The notes beneath the pieces are model-generated. The model made no database searches. It was not told the origin of the DNA and saw only the letters and a program-made list of their open reading frames with translations. A program made the translations under genes and the position numbers. Positions 1-9,784 of a stretch of DNA of 64,000 nucleotides are shown here, piece by piece (position 1 is the first letter of the stretch; each line of letters starts with the position of its first letter). This DNA comes from Leptasterias polaris (taxonomy: Eukaryota; Echinodermata; Asteroidea; Forcipulatida; Asteriidae): contig JAZGTN010000006.1 in the NCBI GenBank assembly GCA_037783415.1, positions 1,798,001 through 1,862,000 of the forward strand, written 5' to 3'.

Positions 1-918
1 AACAAGCAAAGATTCCTGAAGTTTCTTGGGGACTACCTTGAGAGGGCTGGTTGCACTATTGTACATGCAAGAGGAGATGCTGATCTTCTAATCGTCCAAG
101 AAGCCATTGCAGCATCCCATTCCAAGGACACTGTGCTTGTTGGGGATGACACTGACCTGATAGTGCTACTTCTTCACCATGCAGATACTAAAGGCAGAGC
201 CTTATTCTTCAGACCTGAGCCAAAGCCGAAATCCAAAAAAAATCGCATGTGGAACATCCGGAAGTCGAAGGAGAAGCTTGGCCCTGCTATGTGCTCAAGG
301 CTGCTTTTTGTTCATGCACTTTTGGGGTGTGACACGACATCAAGGCTCTATGGCATTGGAAAGCAAGTAGGCCTGTCCAAGATCCGTACCGATGAATTGT
401 CAAAACTGGCTGATACATTCATGGTGGAAAGCGCGAAGAAAGAGGACATCATCCATGCTGGTGAAAAGGCCCTTGCATTCATCTACAGCGGAGATCAAAA
501 CACTGGTCTTAATAAACTCCGATTCAAGAACTTCAGTGACAAGGCTTTACAGAGCTCGAAACATGTTGAGGCTCGCAATTTGCCACCTACTGAGGCATCT
601 GCCAAGTTCCACAGTATGCGAGTTTACTACCAAATTCAAGAATGGAGGGGGAAAAACGATGACTTAAATCCACTGGATTGGGGTTGGGCAATGGTGAATC
701 AGAACCTGTTGCCAGTGAAAACTGACTTGCCACCTGCACCTGCAGACCTTCTTTGCTTGTTCCGTTGCAACTGCAAAACTGGTTGTGAATCCAAAAAGTG
801 CACCTGCAGGAGAAATGGACTTGACTGCACAGCAGCATGCGGTGACTGTAAAGGACAGAGCTGTTCTAATTCTACCAAACCTACCATGCCTACAGAAGAA
901 CTGGACCTAGAAGATTAA
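1..918 (+). CDS. FEN1/XPG-like nuclease with C-terminal CXC cysteine cluster, 3' part
   Basis: The frame is open from base 1 to the TAA at 916-918 (305 residues visible), so the start lies outside the window. Near residues 24-34 is ARGDADLLIVQEA, then LVGDDTDLIVLL (46-57) and LLGCDTTSRLYGIGK (about 107-121). Their order and spacing match the metal-binding acidic XPG-I segment and the helix-turn-helix of flap endonucleases (G-x-D ... GIG). The last 60 residues hold a cysteine cluster (CNCKTGC ... CTCRR ... CGDCKGQSC) typical of tesmin/TSO1-like CXC DNA-binding domains. The missing upstream part should hold the N-terminal nuclease segment. I recall similar GCDTTS-type proteins as multicopy genes in invertebrates, so a mobile-element origin is likely but inferred. 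The frame has no stop or frameshift, so it may be intact. The nuclease assignment rests on motifs only; no activity is shown. Confidence 0.7.
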   Translation, partial: NKQRFLKFLGDYLERAGCTIVHARGDADLLIVQEAIAASHSKDTVLVGDDTDLIVLLLHHADTKGRALFFRPEPKPKSKKNRMWNIRKSKEKLGPAMCSRLLFVHALLGCDTTSRLYGIGKQVGLSKIRTDELSKLADTFMVESAKKEDIIHAGEKALAFIYSGDQNTGLNKLRFKNFSDKALQSSKHVEARNLPPTEASAKFHSMRVYYQIQEWRGKNDDLNPLDWGWAMVNQNLLPVKTDLPPAPADLLCLFRCNCKTGCESKKCTCRRNGLDCTAACGDCKGQSCSNSTKPTMPTEELDLED

Positions 919-1870
919 CATGAAAAGCGTTATCATCATGGTCAGTGCTTGTATACTCATCTTTATGGTGGAACCAAGGGGTAATAGTCTCAACGGTTCA
1001 GAATATCTGGATTTCTTGACTTCTCCCATTGATAAACTTGCTTACATTCCGCTGGAATAGACTGATGAGCATTGTTCGTCTATGAACATTGGACACCCAA
1101 TGCTGCTCATTAACATTGAATGTGTCAGGCAATACCAAAGGAAACATAATTCTATGATCATTAGACTCCTTGACCATGAAAACATGGGTATAGACACAAA
1201 TTTTACTGATTTTGAGCCACAAATGACAAGTTTATACCAATATTTGATTTTTGGGGTAATGGCGGCCATTGAACCGTGTTACGTAATACTTTTAAAAGGT
1301 TATTACTTTCTTCATTGGACTCCTTGACCATGAAAACATGGGTATAGACACCATTTGGGGCATGCTAGCCCTCTTTGTTTTAAAGATATGCATTTTTTCC
1401 CATTTTCAGCTTATGGCGGGAACTAATTAACATAATTATGCAAATTTGAAGGCTTTCCGACACTTGGATTTTGGAGGACTTTTGATATGTTAAACTTGGG
1501 TGTCTATAGAACCCACAACAGTTGAAATCAATTCTGTTGCAATTTTTTCCAGGTCCAGCTGCAGTATGACTGGACTAAAAGGCCGATCTACCATTGGCTG
1601 GGAGTTGGGGATGGCGCGTGATATGCGTGCACGTTTCCTAGAGCTGCCAACTCTCCCTGATTCTGTAGAAAGTTCCCTGAAAAAACCCACTTTTTTCATG
1701 TTCTGGTGAACACATTTGAAAATCTCCCTGATCATGGAAACCTTATGAGATTCTAAATATCTCCCTGATTGTTGTACAAAATCTCCCCGATTGCAATGCG
1801 AATAATATTGGCAGCTCTGGTTTTCATTGTGTGACCTCGGCGGGTTGGTTATCCAGGGGCCTATCCCAGT
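919..1870. other. Non-coding downstream region
   Basis: No coding exon is recognised. Besides the 34-bp repeats, 1640-1800 holds several degenerate CTCCCTGAT(T) copies. This may be the 3' part of a mobile element. Confidence 0.4.
1164..1351. repeat. Spaced 34-bp direct repeat downstream of the nuclease-like gene
   Basis: An identical 34-bp string lies at 1164-1197 and 1318-1351, 154 bp apart; its middle reads CCATGAAAACATGGG. A related inverted piece, GGGTGTCTATAGAACCCAC, lies near 1499. The repeats may belong to the 3' untranslated part of the mobile element carrying the 1-918 gene. Confidence 0.6.
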
Positions 1871-2045
1871 TCCATGCAGGGCCCATTTGTATAGAGCTGC
1901 TTAACCACACAAGGTAGCTCAGCACATCAAAATCATGCTTACCAGAATAAAGTTGACAGCCAAAATACCATGTCACATGTACAATCAGTGACTGGTATCC
2001 TGCATATTTTCGCTTAGCAGAGGTTTTTACAGCAATATGTTTTGC
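1871..2045. repeat. Miniature element with TATAGAGCTGCTTAA end, partial copy
   Basis: The stretch shares its ordered motifs (AGAGCTGCTTAA, GCTTACCAG, CAGCCAAA, TGACTGG...ATCCTGC, GCTTAGCAGA) with the better preserved copy at 42298-42481. The right end is eroded. Confidence 0.55.
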
Positions 2046-2047
2046 TT

Positions 2048-2352
2048 ATAGGCACTGGACACGTTTGGTAATTACTCAAAATATATATTAGCATAAAAAC
2101 TTACTTGGTAACGAGCAACGGAGAGCTGTTGATAGTATAACACATTTTGAGAAACGACTCCCTCTGAAGCATCGTAGTTTTTGAGAAAGAGGTAATTTCT
2201 CACTAAAATATTTGAATCTGAAAAAGGCTTCAGGTCTGAAGCCTTTTTTCAGGCATCTGAAAGCACACAAAAATTAATGTGTGCAACAAGGGTGTTTTTC
2301 TTTCATTATTTTCTTGCAACTTCGATGATCAATTGAGCCCAAATTTTCACAG
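2048..2352 (+). repeat. TTAAAGGC miniature inverted-repeat element, right end truncated
   Basis: It starts GGCACTGGACACGTTTGG and continues with the family-typical segments AATTACTCAAAAT, GAGCAACGGAGAGCTGTTGA and AACTTCGATGATCAATTGAG. Homology stops after TTTTCACAG, so the right terminal repeat is missing. An internal hairpin (GGCTTCAGGTCTGAAGCC) is present. Confidence 0.7.
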
Positions 2353-3416
2353 CAGTATGGAATTGAGCCCTGGCCTGCATTGCTGTTTCACATGGGTTAA
2401 ATGTAGGCATTTACTGCTTGCTATTCGCTAATGTTAGCTGGTAACCAGTCACAATCAACGTAGATAATAAGGTATTTGGCTGGTAGGCTATTGTTAAATA
2501 GCGGAAATTGGAAATTGTCTGCACTAAGGTTTATGTTTTTTATTTGGAAGCTCAATTACTTTGACCCCAGGTATCGGACCTTGGGGTTTTTGTTTTAAAT
2601 GACACATGTCACAATTCCTTTTGTTTTGAGTCATGAACAGATTACTCACTCAAAGTTTCTGGTCTTTTGCTGTTTCTTTGAGAAAAATAATTTAAGTTTG
2701 AATTGATTAATGCAAATGAAATGATTGTTTTAAAAAAATGGATTAAACAGAAAGAACATAAATCACTTGCAATTTTTTGAGGTTCTTTCGGCAAAATAAT
2801 TGAAGGCAAAGTACAGTATTTGTTATCATCGAGAAGAACAAATGAGTTTGAATCTGAAAGCTCACTAATTGTATATGAAGTTCATACCAGAACCAATCCT
2901 CAATTCCAAACACTGTCAACATATATAAAATAACATTTGAAGATATTACAAATCACAGGCTTATTCCGATTCACAATCGAAACAAGCTTGATGTAATTGT
3001 GCACCAAATACCTTAGAAAACATGAACCGTTTTTGTTGTTTTCACACACAAAAATCACGGCCTGATAACCTGATTCAATCAAATTTTCCCAGAATAATTG
3101 TCTGGTTTGTTTATTGAGGACCAGAAAATATGAATGAGTTTTCTCTTCTAAAAATCAGTGATGTGCTTAAACTCCTTGTTATCAAAACTATATTGTAAGT
3201 ATCATACTGTATAAAGCAAATAGAATGTATAACTTTTTTAGGACCACCATCAGATAAAACAAAGTAAGCTTTTTTTGTTGGTATTTTACGCCTTTGTATA
3301 TTTTTATATTTTGTATTTTATAGAAACGGAATACATACATCTAAAATAAAGAATTAATTATGAAATGTTTTATAGTTATTTTCTCACGAGAGCAATAACA
3401 ACAGACACTTCCAATG
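2353..3416. other. AT-rich intergenic sequence
   Basis: No coding exon or clear RNA gene was found. Part of 2860-3060 resembles the GGATTGGTAGA repeat family (ATGAAGTTCAT and similar words), too eroded to delimit. Confidence 0.35.
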
Positions 3417-3790
3417 AAATATGTAAATTCCACATCGTGCGTGCGCACTAAGGGCCATGTCACACATGGCACTTTTTACGGGCAACTTAGAGGCATACAT
3501 ACGAGACACTTTGTTCGCACAGGAATTGCTTTTCTATCGTTGTCTTACAATACCCATTAAAATTATGTGCAAATTTAAACGAGAATGTCTGTTCTTCTTT
3601 GAGATTGTCTGGAACTGGCCTTTAACATTACCGGTTGGCAAAAATTGGGAAACCAAACTCCTTTTTGTATGGGGCTAATGGTGGCGTGACGCATACGCGG
3701 TGGTGCGTCTGCTGGGCAAAACTCTATGGTGTTTGCCAATCACTACTAACTATACGCGTGCGTGAATGTAATTAGCATATTTTATGGGAG
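3417..3790. repeat. Miniature inverted-repeat element, AAATATGTAAATT ends, copy 1
   Basis: The left end AAATATGTAAATTCCACAT and the right end GTAATTAGCATATTTTATGG form an imperfect inverted pair. The right half (TATGGGG ... GATGGTGGCGTGACGCA ... GCGTGCGTGA) recurs at 50755-50947. The left half of this copy carries extra sequence. Confidence 0.55.
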
Positions 3791-5059
3791 GGGGCTAATT
3801 AAGAAGTCAGTGATCGCAAGACAGTCTGAAATAAAAACAACTCATACATTATATAACATTATAATTTGCGTTCCTCCTATTTAATACCTCTTGACCCCTT
3901 CCAATCATCAACATATTCCACTCGGCAGCATCCTTGTCATAATTGTCTGTCTTTCTTCCCACCCTCTCCTTTTAGTTCAATTTCTTCCCATGTTTGCCTT
4001 GCCACCTTGCCCTATTCACCTTTTAACTGCTTCCCTTTCCCATGATGCTGTCATCTTAATCATATTGTTCCCTTTTTCTTTATCTCCCCATCCCATCTTC
4101 ATTCCTCCAGATCGGCCCCGTCTAAATAAGAAAAAAAATCCCCCATGTTAAAACATTGAAGGTGTGGTTATAATAACCAAGCTACTTCTGTCCGCTATGA
4201 CCTCTCTACACAACGAAACCTTCTCCAAACCGTACACCATTTCCGTACTAAAAGACTGAACGCAAAAGAGAAAACTTTACTATAAGTTTCCTGTATTGCG
4301 AAATGAGTCACAAAATGGAGCCCTGGGGAACCGTGAATCAGAGAGTCTGATTGAAAGCTTACGGTGGACGTGGACCCTGCACTGGACTCGTGGCGATGAT
4401 GCCACGGGAAATCAATAAAAATTTACGACTTGGGCATGATGGACTCTAGTTCTCTTAGGACAGCGATTGCCCCCCTCACCCACAAGCCCCTGCAAGTTTA
4501 GGAAACTGGGTTTAGATTTTAAAATAAAGACAAGGTTATTTCAATTGAAAATTATTTTGAACAGGGAGTGTGGTGATGACGGGTTGGATACATTAATAAC
4601 CACTTTGCAAACTCGTCTAAAGGGTACAGGAGCGATGTTTGCCACGTGAGCGTACCGAGGGAGGAAGATGCCCTTACGCGTGCCTCACCTCTCACCTGTC
4701 ATCACTCAGTTCTGAGAAGGGGATTTTTGCCGGTATATTTGTCAAGACTAAAAACGCAGGACACCATTTTCATAAAGCTGCTCAGCTCGAAACGGTCAAA
4801 GCTTAGAGACCTCTTGCTGTAACAACAACAACAACAACAGCGATTATTTGGTTTGCGGTAACACATGTGTATATCTACTTGCTAGGTAGATTTTGTTCTT
4901 CAGTGAGAAATTGTCTTGCTATTAATTCTACTGCCGGGGAGTAGATTATTCGGAAATAGGGAGACTTCGGGAGACTCCTCAGTTCTAAAAAGAACTGTCC
5001 TGCTTATTAACTACTACCTGGGCGGGAGGTAGGAAATCGGCCGGAACTACTACTTTCGC
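3791..5059. other. Intergenic sequence without recognised gene
   Basis: The only notable features are a pyrimidine-rich strand at 3880-4140 and an (ACA)n run near 4820-4840. Nothing coding is supported. Confidence 0.35.
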
Positions 5060-5280
5060 TTTGTGGATCAACAACAACATTCATCATCGACCAAGAACCG
5101 CCCAAATGTGCATCCATCAAGCTCTACTGAGCTGCATCATAATCAGCAGTCCAGCATTCTCCTGAAGACGAGCAGAGTATACTGTTCGAAACGTCGAGAC
5201 CACACCGGCTCTTTTCAGAGCCAACACTCCTCCCCAAAAGATATTTTATACATTGTTGTACCCGCTAGTTAACAACAACA
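5060..5280 (+). mobile_element. Possible 3' end of a Penelope-like retroelement with histone-type stem-loop
   Basis: The segment carries CTGAAGA (5162-5168), a six-pair hairpin, GAAAC (5188-5192) and GTC, resembling a degraded hammerhead ribozyme core; such ribozymes are reported in Penelope-like elements. It is followed by GGCTCTTTTCAGAGCC at 5207-5222, a six-pair stem with the TTTC loop of metazoan histone mRNA 3' ends. No histone or GIY-YIG/reverse-transcriptase frame is adjacent. The retroelement name is inference. Confidence 0.4.
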
Positions 5281-5315
5281 AAAGGGTCACCGGCTATAAG
5301 TAGCCGGTTCCTTTC

Positions 5316-5549
5316 TAGTCTTGATTGGCGACGCTGTTTTTTTGTACTAGCCACCAATAGATGGCGCTACATTGACTGTTTGGGAGGCTGACTCAGAAGG
5401 ACTGGGCAAGTCTATAAATCTGGATCGAAACAGATCCAGATGTTCGTGTGATACAGATATCTCTTCTCCAGTAATTCGTGTTGCGGACAGTAATTCGTGT
5501 TGCGATATCGCACCACGTTAAACAAAATGAACGTCGCCAATCAAGACTA
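5316..5549. mobile_element. Short non-autonomous transposon with 9-bp target duplication (Mutator-like)
   Basis: The 18-bp ends TAGTCTTGATTGGCGACG are perfect inverted copies. They are flanked exactly by the duplicated 9-mer GTTCCTTTC at 5307-5315 and 5550-5558. The 234-bp body has no coding frame. A 9-bp duplication is typical of Mutator-like and a few other superfamilies; the assignment rests on this alone. Confidence 0.8.
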
Positions 5550-5800
5550 GTTCCTTTCTCATTTTGTTCAGCAATAGTTTTGGCTTCTCTGTACTCGGAT
5601 AATTATAAAGCCCAGTGAAGTGTCGAAAGCCCAACTGAGCATCTATAGCCTAAAAGACTGACCCCCATGGAGCTGCTCATGGTAGAAAACAGTGCTTACA
5701 ATGCAATTTGAATCACTGGTGACATGTGTCTAGCAAGGCATTTCCTGCTAAGAAAAACTGGTATCCGGTATGCCTCCATTATTAACTCAAACTTAGTCCT

Positions 5801-6135
5801 TTCTATAGACCATGTGGCCTGTGACATCACATGTTTACAAAAGAGCCACAGAGCCTGGACTTCCTACAGGCACAGTTTGTACGCAGCTCAATGGAAGAAA
5901 ACAATAAATCTTATATTTTATGGAGATGTCTGATTGTTCTCAACTTTTGATATGAAGAAGGGGGGACATCTTAAAAGCTGTACAGCAGTTGCTTTTGTAA
6001 CTATTGAATTTATGTGAAAATTATGACACAAAATGTAAATTTTCCCATATGGCCTGTGTAGTATCTTGCCCGTCAGGAAATGCATTCGAATGTACAAGGT
6101 CACATTTCTGTAAACAAAGGTAACATGGTCTATTG
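5801..6135. repeat. Possible miniature element with ATAGACCATGT ends
   Basis: ATAGACCATGTGGCC near 5803 and GGTAACATGGTCTAT near 6120 are inverted copies. The interior is AT-rich. No target duplication was recognised. Confidence 0.4.
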
Positions 6136-6923
6136 CAACGTCACAGCTCGAGTTTTTGCCAACCAAGGTTGTAAAACTATGGGAAGCCATGAATGCAAAG
6201 CAAAAGCAGATAGCGACAGTTTGTAACAATGTTACACAAATATTAAAATATAGTATTGAATTCGTTGGAAACAAAGCAACCGATAATGGGACGTATTTTG
6301 TCTTTACCTGAAAGTTTGCAGAAATGTTAAATTTGGTCACAACATCTGTGAACAAGATTAAATGTTTTGCTAACATTCGGCCGTCCATGCCAACAAGTGC
6401 GCTTTGTTTATCAACTATAAAGAAAAGTCTGTTGAGCAACACGATCAGTCAGGCTGCTAAAGGAAGACGTACAAGGAAATAATAAACTTAAAACGTTCAT
6501 GTGTTTTATTAATTATATTTATTTCATTCCGTCTATCTTGTTCTTAAATAATAATTTTACAAGTGACTATTTACATTTCAACCGAATAGCAAGAGCTGGC
6601 ATAAAAAAAAATGCATACAAAAGTGGAATAATTCTTACTTTATCACATCTCAATGTTGGTTATTCAATTTGTAAAGAGAGCACGCAAACTGTAAGAGTTC
6701 TGACCATTGCATAGATCGGTGTAGGGCCACAAACCATCGTTTTTCTTCGTAAAAACTAGATCCAAATGAAACACGTAACTGTCAAGAAGCAACGAGCACC
6801 CGTTAATGATAAAGATGGCTATCGCGAAGCTGTATTGCACATTAAGAAGTAAAAACTCCTAGTAGGGAGCTAGCAATTAACCAGGGTGATATCGTGACTA
6901 GAATTTAGGCAAAACGAAATGTT
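6136..6923. other. Intergenic sequence without recognised gene
   Basis: AT-rich. No exon-like reading frame with plausible splice sites or family motifs was found. Confidence 0.35.
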
Positions 6924-7309
6924 TTAAAGGCAGGTCACTTTTGGTAATTACTCCACACTAGTTAATGACAAAAACTAACTTAAAGAGCACTGGCGACCTG
7001 TTGATACTATAAAATGATTCCCTTTGAAGTAATTTAGTTTTAGAGAGTAAATTTTCACCCAAAATTTGAATCTGAGAAAGGCTTCAGGAATGAAGCCTTT
7101 CTCAGGTATCTGAAAGCACACAATTCTATGCAACAAGGATGTGTAGTTTAGGGGGGTTTTGTTTTTTCCCCCCCCCCATTTTTTTCTTGCAACTTCGATA
7201 ACCAATTTAGCAAAAATATTCACATGTTTGTTATTTTATGCATATGTTGACATAAACCAAGTGTGGACAATGGTCTTTGACTGTTACCAAAAGAATACCC
7301 TGCATTTAA
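6924..7309 (+). repeat. TTAAAGGC miniature element, near-complete copy
   Basis: It begins TTAAAGGCAGGTCACTTTTG and ends with the decayed inverse TGTTACCAAAAG ... TGCATTTAA (386 bp). The internal hairpin GGCTTCAGGAATGAAGCC and the AACTTCGATAACCAATTTAG block match the other copies. A poly-C tract interrupts it near 7170. Confidence 0.7.
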
Positions 7310-7621
7310 CGGACAAATAGCACATTACATGATGTTAAGGGTAAATCCCATAGTCGAAATAAATAAATAAATACAAATAGGCATAATCCAGAAATAGATA
7401 ATAACAACGGCACACTAAAAGGAAAGTCACCGTATAAAGTGCACAACGGTTATTTTCCTGACAGCATTGGTGTCAAACAATTTTGTAAAGTTTACGGGTA
7501 TCGTTTATCAGCAGCGTAAACGGAGATTATCCGTAAACGGTACACCAACCGATGTTCAATGGATAAAGCTCATTAAATACAGTTCATGTGTAAGTGTGGA
7601 TATTGTAAAGGTTAACGGTAC

Positions 7622-7985
7622 CCTTAAAGGATTGGTAGAGCTGAAAAACGGTCGCTGCCAGTGTTCATGTGTTATGTAATCAACCATGGAATAACGATCC
7701 TGTGAACATTTGAGCTTGTTCCGTTGTGAGTGTCAGGAGAACTTAATAATAAAAAAGCATGCACAGTTTTCAGCATGTAAACACATTGTCCTTAATTTTG
7801 GTTGTAACAACCAAAATCAGGCTGTTCGTTTTTCAGGTTTTCGGATACAGTTTTCTCGAATAGGACTTCATTTCAGAGGGAAATGTTCACAGAAAAAAGG
7901 GTTCTAGTGTGAACTTCATAATCAGTAAGCCTACAGACTAAACTTAAACAATGTTGTTTGTTATCCTTACTAATCCTGTATACAC
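7622..7985 (+). repeat. Dispersed repeat of the GGATTGGTAGA family
   Basis: CTTAAAGGATTGGTAGAGCT at the left and TATCCTTACTAATCCTGTAT at the right delimit it. The interior (CAGCATGTAAACACATTGTC, CAGTTTTCTCGAATAGGACT) is shared with 32186-32556, and more weakly with 35412-35622 and 47757-47890. Confidence 0.6.
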
Positions 7986-9342
7986 CTTTGGCACCCATGC
8001 TACCACCACAAAAGTTCTGGAAATGATTTACAGTGCAGCAAGGAACTTAATTTGATGTAGGCCATAGTGTATTTCTTTTTCGATCCCTTTTAATGACCAA
8101 AAACTCCTACTGACTAACTTTAAGGAATTCCGGGCCTAGAAATGTGTAATCGAAAACAGCATTATGATTGTGTTCTATTTTTAGAGTTGCTGTACAAACA
8201 CAACGCTCTAAACAATGCACTTCCTTAATATGACGTCACCGCCAATCAACTGGCCCCCACCTCGTTCCCATAGACAACGCGCAATATAGATCCCCTTGAC
8301 ACTGTGATCAAGCAATGCATGCGTGGTGGGGGAAACTTCGCAACGAGATCAGCAGTCATGGGGACGAGGGCGCATATGGCCTCATTTGCTGTTCTGTTGG
8401 GTAAAACTTCGCCAAGACTTTCTTAATAAGAATTAAGAAGACTTTCAAGTTGGAAGTGGTGTAGGATTTGGTTTGGGGCAAGTCTCTACTTTTATATGTG
8501 GCTTGTGACTTCGTCAACGGACTAAGGGTGTGCCAATGTGCCTTCTGTGAGAAGTATCCGTAATGCGTGAAAAGTTTAGTGATCGTTCTTAATAAGCGAT
8601 CATTTACATGTGCCTTTTTTGATACGAGAATGAAGCCCAGCCTTAATGGATGTGCACACATTCCAAGCTGTGATAAATCGGTATAGCCATGTGTCAGACA
8701 GCAATATACACACAGCTTGAAAGGGTTAAGTGATGTCGGAGGTTCCAGGCCAAGCCATACTATTTCCTAACTGCTAAAAAGTATTGGCGTCAGGGGACAT
8801 GCCCCGCAGAGAAGCCGTTAATTTGGATTCCCAATTGGGCTTGTGGTAGCACTTAATCAATTTCTCATTCATTAGACTGGTGCTTACCAGTAAAGTCTAA
8901 CGCCCGTCACAAGTCCCAATTCATTCGATTGATCTGAAATTGAGGAAGCAAACGCCCGCCACGATGTCCGCCCAAACTTCCTGCTTTTTATATGCTAAAT
9001 GGGTACAGGTTGACCCTTTTGTATCGGTGACGCATTCACTCTGGAAGTAATTATGGTTTTCCCCTTTTTGTACAACAAAAAACAACACATTAAGTTGTTA
9101 TTGTGCCGTTTACATCATAATAGGATGGATTGAGGGAGGAATGTGCTAGTTCCCCTATTGTTTGGTTTTAGTTTTTGCTGTTGTGCCCTACAGCCCTTTT
9201 CACCCGGATTTTGACTCTTGTTTGCTGGCCCTATTGTGGTCATTTTATGACATAAACAAATCGCCATGGACTTTTGTGACAGTGGTGCATGAAACAAAAC
9301 TCTTGTTCTACTATATCTGTTGAATGTTTATCGGTACAATAT
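7986..9342. other. Region between repeat and tamalin 3' end
   Basis: No exon is supported. A TGACGTCA-type word lies at about 8231. Confidence 0.35.
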
Positions 9343-9348
9343 TTTATT
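9343..9348 (-). terminator. Putative poly(A) signal of the tamalin-like gene
   Basis: AATAAA on the minus strand, 164 bp past the stop codon. It is the first canonical signal seen downstream. Confidence 0.5.
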
Positions 9349-9511
9349 GGCAGCCATTTTGACACACGTCGACCAATCATGACGTCTGCAGTATTCATTT
9401 CTCCACTCGTATGACAGTCCTCGTCCAATCATATGCATCGTATCAAAAACATCAAAGATGACGACAGTATACACGTGACAGTCACTCTCTGCCTATCATG
9501 GGCAGCGTCTT

Positions 9512-9784
9512 TCAAATATCCAAAATAGAGATCTCCTCTAGGCTTTCGTTGCCGGGAATCATGGAGAGGGAGAACCCACCGGAGCTGAGCGAGCTCATTG
9601 ATTGCGACTTGCCGCTGTAATTTAGGGAGGACTGGTTGGGACACAATGATGACGGGGAGCAGATACCACTGTCCTGGGAATGGGACGGGGTGAGCCCTCT
9701 CTCGTACCGATCCATGCCGAGTAGAATTCGCTTTTCCTGGGCCTGGAGAGCTCGGAAGGCTAGCTTCTTGTCGTAAAGTGTCCT
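9512..9784 (-). CDS. TAMALIN: Tamalin-like terminal coding exon
   Basis: Acceptor TTTGCAACTCAG. It encodes RTLYDKKLAFRALQAQEKR, then a Ser-rich tail (SQDSGICSPSS, SMSSLSSGG) and stops with TGA at 9514-9512 after SILDI. Confidence 0.9.
   Translation of the reverse strand, partial: RTLYDKKLAFRALQAQEKRILLGMDRYERGLTPSHSQDSGICSPSSLCPNQSSLNYSGKSQSMSSLSSGGFSLSMIPGNESLEEISILDI

Noticed and set aside
5162..5195. Functional hammerhead ribozyme
   Set aside because: Core bases are partly present, but an extra base at the stem II junction and no clear stem III argue against activity. Kept only as a resemblance.
5918..6442. 174-codon minus-strand open frame
   Set aside because: AT-rich, no recognisable domain, no supporting splice sites or neighbours, and partly inside a possible inverted-repeat unit. 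Most likely a chance frame.
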